Part shown: positions 1 to 7,363 of the stretch, piece after piece | How the letters are laid out: each line of letters opens with the position of its first letter | Position numbering within the stretch: the first letter of the stretch is position 1 | Origin: Pseudoxanthomonas spadix | GTDB taxonomy: Bacteria > Pseudomonadota > Gammaproteobacteria > Xanthomonadales > Xanthomonadaceae | Direction of reading: 5' to 3' | Length of the DNA: 64,000 nt | Assembly (NCBI RefSeq): GCF_003703395.1 | Contig: NZ_RDQN01000006.1 | Coordinates: 124,001-188,000 of the forward strand | Program-made: the position numbers and the translations under genes | The notes under the pieces: generated by a model | The model's database searches: none | What the model saw: only the letters and a program-made list of their open reading frames with translations | What the model was told of the DNA's origin: nothing

Positions 1-53
1 AGGCGCTGCTTGAACGCGCCGATGCCCAGACGGTTGCTGAGTGTTTCGAACAT
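1..53 (-). CDS. 5' end of an unidentified gene, cut by the window edge
   Basis: Only the first 17 codons are present; the rest lies left of the window. An ATG on the minus strand at 53-51 is preceded at six bases by a perfect GGAGG ribosome binding site. The visible residues read MFETLSNRLGIGAFKQR. I cannot assign a family from this much; the start itself is well supported by the Shine-Dalgarno. Confidence 0.55.
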   Translation of the reverse strand, partial: MFETLSNRLGIGAFKQR

Positions 54-82
54 GGGAAACCTCCGGAGGGGAAGGAGCGCCT

Positions 83-349
83 TCAGGCGGGCAACAGGCC
101 CGCCTCGGGCAGTCCGTCGAAAGTGGGGTCTTGCGGGCCGTCCAGCAAGCCGCTGGCCTGCAGCGCCGCGCGCGCGTCCGGGAGCGCCACATCGGGCACG
201 CAGACCCGCAGCACGCCGAACAGCGGCAGCTCGCCGCCGGCGCCCAGCAGCGATTCGCCAAACACGAACGCCGGGATGCCGGCGTCTTCCAGCGCGTGCC
301 TGGCCAGGTGGGCGTCGAACAGGTTGTCGGCGCGATAGGCGACTTGCAT
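83..349 (-). CDS. DUF2007 small protein (putative signal-transducing)
   Basis: An 88-residue protein starting MQVAYRADNLFDAHL, with the typical DUF2007 pattern: a short strand, a helix that reads like 'DAHLARHALEDAGI', a buried FGESLLGAGGELPLFG strand-turn, and a C-terminal helix with VPDVALPDARAAL. The family is small, soluble and of unknown function, sometimes called signal-transducing. The start at 349 is preferred over the longer reading from 427 because AGGAG lies just upstream and the extra residues match nothing. It is followed on the same strand by the unidentified gene at the window edge. Confidence 0.75.
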   Translation of the reverse strand: MQVAYRADNLFDAHLARHALEDAGIPAFVFGESLLGAGGELPLFGVLRVCVPDVALPDARAALQASGLLDGPQDPTFDGLPEAGLLPA

Positions 350-413
350 GGAAGGCTCCTGTGGCCAGGGGGAAACGAGGTGCGGTGAGCATACGCGCAC
401 GCACGTGCAGGGC

Positions 414-480
414 GTGGGAGCGGCCATGGCGGCGAAGGGCTCTGTCGGTCAAGCTTCATCGCCGCCATGGCGGCTCCCAC
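414..480. repeat. REP-like palindrome between the DUF2007 gene and glnS
   Basis: Arms at 414-435 and 459-480 are 22 bases each and complementary with one mismatch, around a 23-base loop. The outer end reads GTGGGAGCGGCC, resembling the GTAGGAGCG repeats elsewhere in the window. It lies in the divergent gap between a minus-strand gene and glnS, so it could fold in either transcript's leader. Confidence 0.75.
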
Positions 481-617
481 CTGGCTTGGCTTGTCGCTGA
501 GCGGGGCGCCGCGAAAAGCGCCCCGGGGGCGTCCTGCCGGGCAAGGCCGCGACCGAGGGCCATGGCCGGCGGGGCCATCGGCTAGACTTGCCGATTATCC
601 AAGTTGCCTGCCCGATC

Positions 618-2396
618 ATGTCCCAAGCCCCTGCCGTTCCCGCCGATTCAACCCCGGAAAAGCGCCTCGACGGCGCCTCGGCGTCGCCGGAAAAAAGGGA
701 CTTCATCCGCCAGATCGTGCGCGAGGACCTGGCCCAGGGCCGGCACCGCAGCGTGCGCACGCGCTTTCCGCCCGAGCCCAATGGTTATCTGCACATCGGC
801 CACGCCAAGGCGATCTGCCTGGATTTCGGCATCGCCGCCGAGTTCGGCGGGGCCTGCAACCTGCGCCTGGACGACACCAACCCGGCCAAGGAAGACCCCG
901 AGTTCGTCGCCGCCATCCAGGACGACGTGCGCTGGCTGGGCTTTGACTGGGCCAACCTGCGCCATGCCTCGGACTACTTCGAGGTGCTGTACCTGGCCGC
1001 TGAAAAACTCGTCCAGCAGGGCGATGCCTTCGTCTGCGACCTGTCGGCCGAGCAGGTGCGCCAGTACCGCGGCACCCTGACCGAGCCCGGCCGCAACTCG
1101 CCCTGGCGCGACCGCAGCCCGGCAGAGAACCTGGACCTGCTGCGCCGCATGCGCGCCGGCGAGTTCCCCGATGGGGCCCGCACCCTGCGCGCCAGGATCG
1201 ACATGGCCAGCGGCAACATCAACCTGCGCGATCCGGCGCTGTACCGGATCAAGCACGTCGAGCACCAGAACACCGGCAATGCCTGGCCGATCTATCCGAT
1301 GTACGACTTCGCCCATGCGCTGTCCGACGCGATCGAAGGCATCACCCATTCGCTGTGCACGCTGGAATTCGAGGACCACCGCCCGCTGTACGACTGGTGC
1401 GTGGACAAGGTGGACCTGGCCGGCCATCCGGCGCTGCTGCAGCCGCTGCTGGACAAGGGCCTGCCGCTCGAGGCGGCCCGGCCGCGCCAGATCGAGTTCT
1501 CGCGGCTCAACATCAACTTCACCGTGATGAGCAAGCGCAAGCTGACCCAGCTGGTGCTCGAGGGCCTGGTCGAGGGCTGGGACGATCCGCGCATGTACAC
1601 CCTGCAGGGCCTGCGCCGGCGCGGCTATACGCCGGCCTCCCTGCGCCTGCTGGTGGACCGGGTCGGCATCTCCAAGCAGAACTCGGTGATCGATTTCTCG
1701 GTGCTGGAAGGCTGCCTGCGCGAGGATCTGGATGCCAGCGCGCCGCGGCGCATGGCGGTGGTCGACCCGCTCAGGCTGGTGCTGACCAATCTGCCGGAAG
1801 GTCATGAGGAAACCCTGACCTTTTCCAATCATCCCAAGGATGAAACCCAGGGCACCCGCCAGATCCCGTTCTCGCGCGAACTGTGGATCGAGCGCGAGGA
1901 CTTCGCCGAGCTCCCGCCCAAGGGCTTCAAGCGCCTGGTGCCGGGCGGCGAGGTGCGCCTGCGCGGGGCCGGCATCATCCGCTGCGATGAAGTGATCAAG
2001 GACACCAACGGCACCATCACCGAACTGCGCGGCTGGCTGGATCCGGACTCGCGCCCGGGCATGAGCGGGGCCAACCGCAAGGTCAAGGGCACCATCCACT
2101 GGGTCAGCGCGACCGGCGGGGTGGCTGCGGAAATCCGCCTGTTCGACCGGCTGTTTTCGGTGCCCAGGCCGGACGATGAAAGCGAAGGCAAGAGCTACCG
2201 CGATTACCTCAATCCGGACTCCAGGCGGGTGGTGGCCGGTTATGTCGAACCGGCCGCGGCCCTGGCCGCGCCGGAGCAGTCGTTCCAGTTCGAACGTACC
2301 GGTTACTTCGTCGCCGACCGCCGCGACCATACGGCCGACAGGCCGGTGTTCAACCGCAGCGTGACCCTGCGCGACACCTGGGCGGCCCAGGCCTGA
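618..2396 (+). CDS. glnS: glutaminyl-tRNA synthetase
   Basis: Class I aminoacyl-tRNA synthetase that charges tRNA-Gln in the cytoplasm. The product is 592 residues, slightly longer than the E. coli enzyme (about 554) because of an N-terminal extension. The ATP-binding signature PPEPNGYLHIGHAKA lies near residues 51-65 (HIGH at 59-62). The second signature, VMSKRKL, near residue 303 is the KMSKS-type loop. The C-terminal half forms the two anticodon-binding beta-barrels. The ATG at 618 is chosen over 588 because the earlier residues are not conserved in type. The stop TGA overlaps the ATG of the next gene, so glnS probably heads a chain with the three following genes. Confidence 0.97.
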   Translation: MSQAPAVPADSTPEKRLDGASASPEKRDFIRQIVREDLAQGRHRSVRTRFPPEPNGYLHIGHAKAICLDFGIAAEFGGACNLRLDDTNPAKEDPEFVAAIQDDVRWLGFDWANLRHASDYFEVLYLAAEKLVQQGDAFVCDLSAEQVRQYRGTLTEPGRNSPWRDRSPAENLDLLRRMRAGEFPDGARTLRARIDMASGNINLRDPALYRIKHVEHQNTGNAWPIYPMYDFAHALSDAIEGITHSLCTLEFEDHRPLYDWCVDKVDLAGHPALLQPLLDKGLPLEAARPRQIEFSRLNINFTVMSKRKLTQLVLEGLVEGWDDPRMYTLQGLRRRGYTPASLRLLVDRVGISKQNSVIDFSVLEGCLREDLDASAPRRMAVVDPLRLVLTNLPEGHEETLTFSNHPKDETQGTRQIPFSRELWIEREDFAELPPKGFKRLVPGGEVRLRGAGIIRCDEVIKDTNGTITELRGWLDPDSRPGMSGANRKVKGTIHWVSATGGVAAEIRLFDRLFSVPRPDDESEGKSYRDYLNPDSRRVVAGYVEPAAALAAPEQSFQFERTGYFVADRRDHTADRPVFNRSVTLRDTWAAQA

Positions 2397-2875
2397 TGCG
2401 CCTACGCCCGGCCCTGTTCGCGCTGCTGGCGGGCATCGCCTTGATCGCCGGCTGCGCCGCGCCTGCCACCACCGCCACCACCCAGGCAGCGCCGTCCGAT
2501 ACCCGCGCGCCCGCAGCCGCCGCCAACCCGGCGCCCGCATCAGCCACCGGGGCGCTGATCGCGCAGCCGGTCACCACCGCACCCGCGCCGGCCGGGGCCA
2601 CGCCCGTCAAGGTCGATATCAGCTGCACGAGCGACGCCCAGTGCGTGGTCAAGAACGTCGGCAGCTGCTGCGGCGAACTGCCAGCCTGCGTCAACGCCGA
2701 CAGTCCCACCGATCCGGCCGCGGTCCAGGCCCAATGCCGGGCCAGCGGCCGGGTGGGCATCTGCGGCTTCCGCCCGATCAGCGCCTGCCAGTGCCAGGCC
2801 GGCACCTGCGTGCCGGCCGAAGACGGGCCGGCCCCTTCCCACGATCCGGCCGCCACGCCGGCCCCGGTCCGCTGA
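2396..2875 (+). CDS. Cys-rich putative lipoprotein, function unknown
   Basis: A 159-residue protein with a lipoprotein signal: positive MRLRPALF, a hydrophobic stretch, then lipobox LIAGC with the modified Cys near residue 20. A low-complexity Ala/Pro/Thr linker follows to about residue 70. The C-terminal domain carries eight closely spaced Cys (for example CTSDAQC, GSCCGELPAC, ACQCQAGTC), a disulfide-rich pattern suited to the periplasm or outer membrane. The ATG overlaps the glnS stop and the gene's own TGA overlaps the next ATG, so it is translationally coupled on both sides. No named family is recognised. Confidence 0.75.
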   Translation: MRLRPALFALLAGIALIAGCAAPATTATTQAAPSDTRAPAAAANPAPASATGALIAQPVTTAPAPAGATPVKVDISCTSDAQCVVKNVGSCCGELPACVNADSPTDPAAVQAQCRASGRVGICGFRPISACQCQAGTCVPAEDGPAPSHDPAATPAPVR

Positions 2876-3438
2876 TGCTCTACGCCCAGGTCCACCTCAC
2901 CCTGCCGGCCTGGATCCACGATGTGGTGGATGCCGACGCGCAGTTTCCCGGCGACGCGGCCAAGGTCGCGCTGGCCATCGAACTGGCGCGGCTGAATGTC
3001 GAACACGGCAGCGGCGGCCCGTTCGGCGCGGCGGTGTTCGGCCCGGACGATCGCATCCTCTCGCTGGGCGTCAATCGCGTGGTCCCGCAGAACACCTCGC
3101 TGGCCCACGCCGAGAACATGGCCTACATGCTGGCCCAGCAGCGCCTGCAGACCTACCGCCTCAACGCGGTCCTGGCCAGCCCGGTGACCCTGGCCACTTC
3201 GGCCCAGCCGTGCTGCCAGTGCTACGGTGCCACCGTATGGGCCGGCGTGGACCGGCTGCTGATCGGCGCGCGCGCCGGAGACGTGGAAGCGCTGACCGAA
3301 TTCGACGAAGGCCCGCTGCCGGCCGACTGGGTGGGTGAGCTGGGCAAGCGTGGCATCGAGGTCGTGCGCGACCTGCATCGCCAGGCGGCCTGCGCCGTGC
3401 TGGCCGCCTATGGCCAGCGCGGCGGCGCCAGGTATTGA
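2875..3438 (+). CDS. nucleoside/cytidine deaminase-fold zinc enzyme
   Basis: A 187-residue protein of the cytidine/deoxycytidylate deaminase superfamily, which removes amino groups hydrolytically from purine or pyrimidine bases using a zinc-activated water. Both signatures are visible: HAEN (His zinc ligand plus catalytic Glu) at about residues 78-81, and PCCQC (PCxxC, the two Cys ligands) at about 111-115. A GGPFGAAV segment before the HAE motif is typical of guanine deaminase / tRNA adenosine deaminase-like members. The exact substrate cannot be told. The start overlaps the stop of the lipoprotein gene by one base. Confidence 0.85.
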   Translation: MLYAQVHLTLPAWIHDVVDADAQFPGDAAKVALAIELARLNVEHGSGGPFGAAVFGPDDRILSLGVNRVVPQNTSLAHAENMAYMLAQQRLQTYRLNAVLASPVTLATSAQPCCQCYGATVWAGVDRLLIGARAGDVEALTEFDEGPLPADWVGELGKRGIEVVRDLHRQAACAVLAAYGQRGGARY

Positions 3439-3446
3439 ACGTTGCC

Positions 3447-4514
3447 GTGCAAGGCGTGCTGGCCTATTGCCGCCAGGGCTTCGAACCGGAACTGGCGGCC
3501 GAACTGACCCAGCGCGCCGCCGATGCCGGCTTTGCCGGTTACGCGCGCACCCAACGCAATGACGGCTATGTGGTCTTCGCCTGCGAGGACCAGGCACTGC
3601 CTGCGGCCCTGCCCTGGCAGCAGCTGGTGTTCGCCCGGCAGAGGCTGGCCCTGATCGCCGAGCTGCGCGGGCTGGATCCGGCCGACCGGATCACGCCGAT
3701 GCTGGCCGCGCTGGCCGGCGCGCCGCACTTTGGCGATGTGTGGGTGGAGCATCCCGATTCGGACGCGGCCAAGCCGCTGGCCGGGCTGGCGCGCAGCTTC
3801 GGCAACGCGCTGCGTCCGGCGCTGCGCAAGGCCGGCCTGCTGAGCCCGAAGGAAGATCCGCGCCTGCCGCGCCTGCACGTGCTTTTCGTCCACGGCGACC
3901 ACGCGTTTCTGGGGCTCGCCCAGCCCTGCGACGCCGCGCCGTGGCCGCTGGGCATCCCGCGCCTGCGCCTGCTGCCCGAGGCGCCATCGCGTTCGGCGCT
4001 GAAGCTGGAAGAAGCGATCCTGACCCTGCTGCGCCCGGACGAACGCGAGCACCTGCTGCGCGCCGGCATGCGCGCGGCCGACCTGGGCGCCGCGCCGGGC
4101 GGCTGGACCTGGGTGCTGACCCGCCAGCACCTGCGCGTGACCAGCGTGGACAACGGCCCGCTGCGCCAGCATGTGCTGGACAGCGGCCTGGTCGAGCACC
4201 TGCGCGCCGATGGCTTTCGCTGGCAGCCGGCCCAGCCGCTGGACTGGATGGTCTGCGACATGGTCGAACAGCCGCGCCGCGTGGTCGAGCGCATGGCCAC
4301 CTGGCTGCGCGAAGGCTGGTGCCGCCACACCATCTTCAACCTCAAGCTGCCGATGAAAAAGCGCTGGGACGAAACCACGCTTTGCCTGGGGCTCCTGCAA
4401 GAGCAGTCCGGCGGACTGCGCATCGTGCGGGCCAAGCAGCTCTACCACGACCGCGAAGAGATCACCGTGTTCGCCAGCAACTACAGTCCCTCGCAGCTTG
4501 ACAGGGACATTTGA
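3447..4514 (+). CDS. rlmM: 23S rRNA 2'-O-ribose methyltransferase RlmM (C2498)
   Basis: SAM-dependent enzyme that methylates the ribose of C2498 in 23S rRNA. It aligns by eye with E. coli RlmM along its length: CRQGFE near the N-terminus, an N-terminal THUMP-like part, APSRS.LKLEEA in the middle, then the Rossmann methyltransferase motifs DLGAAPGGWTW and SVDNGP, catalytic DWMVCDMVEQP, and NLKLPMKKRWDE near the end. The GTG at 3447 places the first conserved Cys at residue 8, exactly as in E. coli; a TTG at 3435 that overlaps the deaminase stop is the alternative. Neither start has a clear ribosome binding site. Confidence 0.93.
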   Translation: MQGVLAYCRQGFEPELAAELTQRAADAGFAGYARTQRNDGYVVFACEDQALPAALPWQQLVFARQRLALIAELRGLDPADRITPMLAALAGAPHFGDVWVEHPDSDAAKPLAGLARSFGNALRPALRKAGLLSPKEDPRLPRLHVLFVHGDHAFLGLAQPCDAAPWPLGIPRLRLLPEAPSRSALKLEEAILTLLRPDEREHLLRAGMRAADLGAAPGGWTWVLTRQHLRVTSVDNGPLRQHVLDSGLVEHLRADGFRWQPAQPLDWMVCDMVEQPRRVVERMATWLREGWCRHTIFNLKLPMKKRWDETTLCLGLLQEQSGGLRIVRAKQLYHDREEITVFASNYSPSQLDRDI

Positions 4515-4526
4515 CGTAGCTACATT
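4498..4526 (+). promoter_or_regulatory. sigma-70 promoter and palindrome before brnT
   Basis: A perfect -35 TTGACA (4498-4503) is followed after 17 bases by TACATT (4521-4526), a 4/6 match to TATAAT. The -35 overlaps the end of rlmM. An 8-base perfect palindrome GTAGCTAC (4516-4523) sits across the spacer/-10 junction, where a BrnA-type autorepressor could bind. Predicted transcription start is at about 4533, the GTG of brnT itself, suggesting a leaderless message. Confidence 0.65.
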
Positions 4527-4532
4527 TAATTC

Positions 4533-4805
4533 GTGCGCATCACATGCGACCCCGCCAAACGCCGCCTGACGCTACAGGAGCGTGGCTTGGACCTGCTCCG
4601 CGCCAAGGAAGTCTTCGCCGGCCACCATTTCACTCGCGCGGACGATCGCCAGGACTATGGCGAGCCGCGCTTCATCACCGCCGGTTGGCTTGACGCTCGA
4701 CTTGTCGTTTTCGCATGGACGCCGCGCGGCGCCGCAAGGCGCATCCTCAGCATGAGGCACTGCCATGAACGTGAAGCAAAAAAACTCCGCCCCCACTTTG
4801 CCTGA
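4533..4805 (+). CDS. brnT: BrnT-family toxin (type II toxin-antitoxin)
   Basis: A 90-residue protein matching the BrnT family, RelE-fold ribonucleases that cut mRNA and arrest growth. Family features are visible: an N-terminal RITCDPAKRRLTLQERG.. helix, F..AKEVFAGHHF, GEPRFITAGWLDARLVVFAWTPRG, and the terminal RILSMRHCHEREAKK, where the R and H residues form the active surface in the family. The GTG start has no Shine-Dalgarno, which fits the promoter position just upstream (leaderless). The 3' end overlaps brnA by 41 bases, so the two are translationally coupled. Confidence 0.9.
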   Translation: MRITCDPAKRRLTLQERGLDLLRAKEVFAGHHFTRADDRQDYGEPRFITAGWLDARLVVFAWTPRGAARRILSMRHCHEREAKKLRPHFA

Positions 4806-5019
4806 TCCCGACGCCTTGCCAGAGATCACAGAGGCTTGGATTGCCGGCGCCGATCTTTATCACGGTGACAAGCTCGTGCGGCGTGGTCGCCCCAAGTTGG
4901 CCAATCCTCGCCAGCTTCTGTCTTTGCGCTTGCCCCCTCAGATCATTGCGCGCTGGAAGGCCACGGGTCCCGGCTGGCAAACACGCATGGCTGAGGCACT
5001 GGAGAAGAACGCTCCCTGA
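4765..5019 (+). CDS. brnA: BrnA-family antitoxin
   Basis: An 84-residue protein whose C-terminal half (GRPKLANPRQLLSLRLPP..IIARWKATGPGWQTRMAEAL) is the ribbon-helix-helix region of BrnA antitoxins: strand 'LLSLRLPP', helix, then the GPGWQTRM turn-helix. BrnA neutralises BrnT and represses the operon as a dimer. The N-terminal part is charged and probably wraps the toxin. It overlaps the end of brnT in another frame, the normal toxin-first order for this family. Confidence 0.9.
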   Translation: MNVKQKNSAPTLPDPDALPEITEAWIAGADLYHGDKLVRRGRPKLANPRQLLSLRLPPQIIARWKATGPGWQTRMAEALEKNAP

Positions 5020-5162
5020 CCCAAGGCGTTGCAGCGTGATCCGGCGTTTGGCTGCCGGACGAAGGATTGCATCCCCGCCCACCGCCTGCGCGCTTGCGGC
5101 GCGCCGGGTCTCAGGCGGCGTGACGGCGGCATGGCATCCTGCCCATCCTCAGGAGGGATGCC

Positions 5163-5882
5163 ATGTCACCGATCGAACTGAAGGACCCGGCCGGGTTCGC
5201 CGAGGCGTTCCTGCGCCTGTCGCTGATGCAGGGCTTCGGCTCGCTCAACAAGCGCGACCTGGAACTGCTGACCTTTGTCCTGCTGGAGCGCGACGGGGCC
5301 ATTTCCCGCGGCAGCTCCAACGCCGCCGTCGCCTTGCAACTGCGGATCACCCCCGCGCGGGTCAGGAGCCTGCGCCGCGACGGCTATGCGCGCTGGCGGG
5401 CGCTGGTGCCGGAGCAATCCGATGCCGCCCTGCAGCGGATCGTGGCCACGGTGCTGACCGAGGACAACCTGCGTGCCGGGGCCAAGCACGTGAGCGAGCG
5501 AGCCAGGAAGGAGGGCTTCCTGGCCATCCGTGTCGAGCATCCCGACGATGCCCAGCAGTTCGAGCAGGCGATCCTGGAAGTGGGCGCGCTGCCGGTCTAC
5601 GAGCGCAACCGCGAGGTGGTGGCGGTGCGCTTCGACACCCTGCTCAGGATCGCCGAGAAGTGGGGCTACCTGCAGCCCGATCCGGCGGCCATCACCCGTG
5701 AGCTGAAAAAGCTCCAGCCCACCGCCAGTGAAGTGGCCGACCTGCTGCAGAAGGACCTCACCCGGCTGCGCTGGGAAGACGCACGCAACGCGCTCAACAG
5801 CCTGGGCGCCAAGGCGATCGCCTCCACCGCCGAGGGTGGGTTGAAGGGGTTGTTGAAGATCGTGTTCCCGTTCCTGCCGTAG
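5163..5882 (+). CDS. hypothetical protein, HTH-like N-terminus
   Basis: A 239-residue protein not recognised as a named family. A strong AGGAGG ribosome binding site lies upstream of the ATG. Residues about 45-80 (GAISRGSSNAAVALQLRITPARVRSLRRDG) look like a helix-turn-helix. The middle is mixed alpha/beta, with an arginine-rich strand around 'VYERNREVVAVRFD'. The C-terminus is hydrophobic (GGLKGLLKIVFPFLP) and might attach to a membrane. It stands alone between the brnTA pair and a repeat cluster. Its TAG stop is part of a GTAGGAGC repeat head (5879-5886), so the present 3' end may have been set by repeat insertion. Confidence 0.7.
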   Translation: MSPIELKDPAGFAEAFLRLSLMQGFGSLNKRDLELLTFVLLERDGAISRGSSNAAVALQLRITPARVRSLRRDGYARWRALVPEQSDAALQRIVATVLTEDNLRAGAKHVSERARKEGFLAIRVEHPDDAQQFEQAILEVGALPVYERNREVVAVRFDTLLRIAEKWGYLQPDPAAITRELKKLQPTASEVADLLQKDLTRLRWEDARNALNSLGAKAIASTAEGGLKGLLKIVFPFLP

Positions 5883-5910
5883 GAGCAACTGTCTTCTCGA
5901 GCGTTCGGGG

Positions 5911-6105
5911 CTCCCTCTCTCCCGCTTGCGGGGGAGAGCTGGAAGTCGCGGCCAGCGGCTGAGGGGGTGAGGGGGGTTTTTGCTTTGAAGCCCAGCAAAC
6001 CGCAGCCGGCTCCGGGACGTTGATGTGTCGTCGTTGGCATGGCCGTCACCTCTGTCCCCCTCACCCCGACCCTCTCCCCCGCGAGCGGGGGAGAGGGGGC
6101 AAAAT
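5911..6105. repeat. two copies of a CTCTCCC/GGGAGAG hairpin repeat
   Basis: Intergenic region 5883-6184 holds no gene. Copy one (5911-5941) has a CTCTCCCGCTTGCGGGGGAGAG hairpin core split by a short loop; copy two (6057-6105) carries CCTCTCCCCC / GGGGGAGAGG arms around GCGAGC. The copies face each other across a spacer of about 115 bp with GGGGTGAGGGGGG and CCCCCTCACCCC at the inner edges. The same hairpin type recurs near 48, 49.3, 58.5, 59.4 and 60.4 kb. Confidence 0.7.
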
Positions 6106-6120
6106 CCCAGCGATGCGGCC

Positions 6121-6188
6121 GTAGGGCCCATGGCCGCGATCGGGCCTTACCGGGAAAGCCCAATCGCGCCCCTGCGGTGCGCTCCTAC
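6121..6188. repeat. GTAG-type REP between two convergent genes
   Basis: The element starts GTAGGGCCCATGG at 6121 and ends with the inverted head GCGGTGCGCTCCTAC at 6188. Its inner part (CGATCGGGCCTTACC..) mirrors the REP at 56008-56079. The final CTAC, read on the minus strand as GTAG, supplies the stop codon of ubiI. Confidence 0.7.
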
Positions 6189-7363
6189 GGGCCGGCGGCC
6201 CTGCGCCACAGCAGGTTGGTCAAGGGCGGCAGCTTGCCCGCCAGTCCCAGCAGCGGGCCGCGCGCCAGCGTGGTGTGCAGTTCGTCGTTGGAGAACAGCG
6301 TGTTGATGCCATCGAAGGTGTAGGCGGCCACGGTGTTCTCGCTGCGGCGGGTGCGCGCCCAGCGCTGCAGGCGATGCGGGGTGTCCCACTCGGCGCGCCG
6401 CGCCTGCGCGTCGGCCACCAGCTGGCGCAGGCCTGCCACATCGCGCAGGCCCAGGTTGACGCCCTGCCCGGCCAGCGGATGGACCACATGCGCGGCATCG
6501 CCAATGGCGAGGACCCGGCCTTCCACGTATTGCCGGGCCAGCTGCAGTTTCAGAGGGAATGCGGCGCGCGGCGAGTCGATCTGCAGTTGCCCCAGGCGCG
6601 CGCCAAAGGCGGTGGTGAGTTCGCGCGAGAACGCCGCATCGTCCAGCGCCAGCACGCGCGCGGCTTCGGCGTTGGGCAAGGTCCACACGATCGAACTGCG
6701 CCCTGCGGTGCACGGCAGCACCGCCAGCGGACCGGTCGGCAGGAAGCGCTGCCACGCGGTGTCCTCGTGCGGGCGCTCGCTGCGCAGGTAGCCGACCAGC
6801 CCGCGCTGGGCGTAGTCGTGGCCGTGCAGCGGCAGGCCGGCAAGCTGGCGCACGGTGGAAGCGGCGCCATCGGCGGCCACCACCAGGCGCGCATCCAGCC
6901 GCGTGCCGTCGTCCAGGCGCAGGCGCACGCCGCTGGCGTCCTGTGCCATCGCCTCCACGCGCGCCGGGCAACGCACCTGCACGCCCGCTGCCGGCAATGC
7001 CGCCCACAGCCGATCGGCCAGCAGCGCGTGCTCGACGATCCAGCCCAGATGGCTGCGGCCCAGGCGGTCGGCGTCGAAGCACAACTCGCCACCGCCGGCC
7101 GCATCCCACACGCGCATGCGGCGATAGGCCTGCGCGCGCGCAGCGCGCACCGCTTCCCAGACCCCCAGCTGCGCCAGCAGCGCGGCGTTGTCCGGGGCGA
7201 AGGCATAGACCCGCAGGTCCGGCTGCTGGGCCGACCACGGCGCGGGCGCCTGGCCTTCGACCAGCACCACCTCCAGGTCCCGCCCGGCCAGGGCCAATGC
7301 GCAGGCCGCGCCGACCACCCCGCCGCCGACCACGATCACATCGCTGCGGCCGCGGCGGTTCAT
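6185..7363 (-). CDS. ubiI: UbiH/UbiF/UbiI-family FAD-dependent ubiquinone hydroxylase
   Basis: A 392-residue flavoprotein monooxygenase of the ubiquinone pathway that hydroxylates the polyprenylated ring at the membrane surface. Motifs: the dinucleotide-binding VIVVGGGVVGAACALAL at the N-terminus, VVAADGAAS in the middle, and FAD-binding LAIGDAAHVVHPLAGQG near the C-terminus. The segment MRVWD...SHLGWIVEHALL resembles E. coli UbiI more than UbiH, hence the symbol, but UbiF/UbiM-type regiospecificity is possible. Its ATG overlaps the upstream ubiH stop by four bases (ATGA). The TAG stop lies inside a GTAG repeat, so the native C-terminus may be altered. Confidence 0.8.
   Translation of the reverse strand: MNRRGRSDVIVVGGGVVGAACALALAGRDLEVVLVEGQAPAPWSAQQPDLRVYAFAPDNAALLAQLGVWEAVRAARAQAYRRMRVWDAAGGGELCFDADRLGRSHLGWIVEHALLADRLWAALPAAGVQVRCPARVEAMAQDASGVRLRLDDGTRLDARLVVAADGAASTVRQLAGLPLHGHDYAQRGLVGYLRSERPHEDTAWQRFLPTGPLAVLPCTAGRSSIVWTLPNAEAARVLALDDAAFSRELTTAFGARLGQLQIDSPRAAFPLKLQLARQYVEGRVLAIGDAAHVVHPLAGQGVNLGLRDVAGLRQLVADAQARRAEWDTPHRLQRWARTRRSENTVAAYTFDGINTLFSNDELHTTLARGPLLGLAGKLPPLTNLLWRRAAGP

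Noticed and set aside
648-2540. 630-codon antisense frame opposite glnS
   Set aside because: Mirror of a high-GC coding sequence; it has no family match by eye and covers a certain gene. The same holds for the long frames opposite lptD, surA, pilJ, chpA and sucCD.
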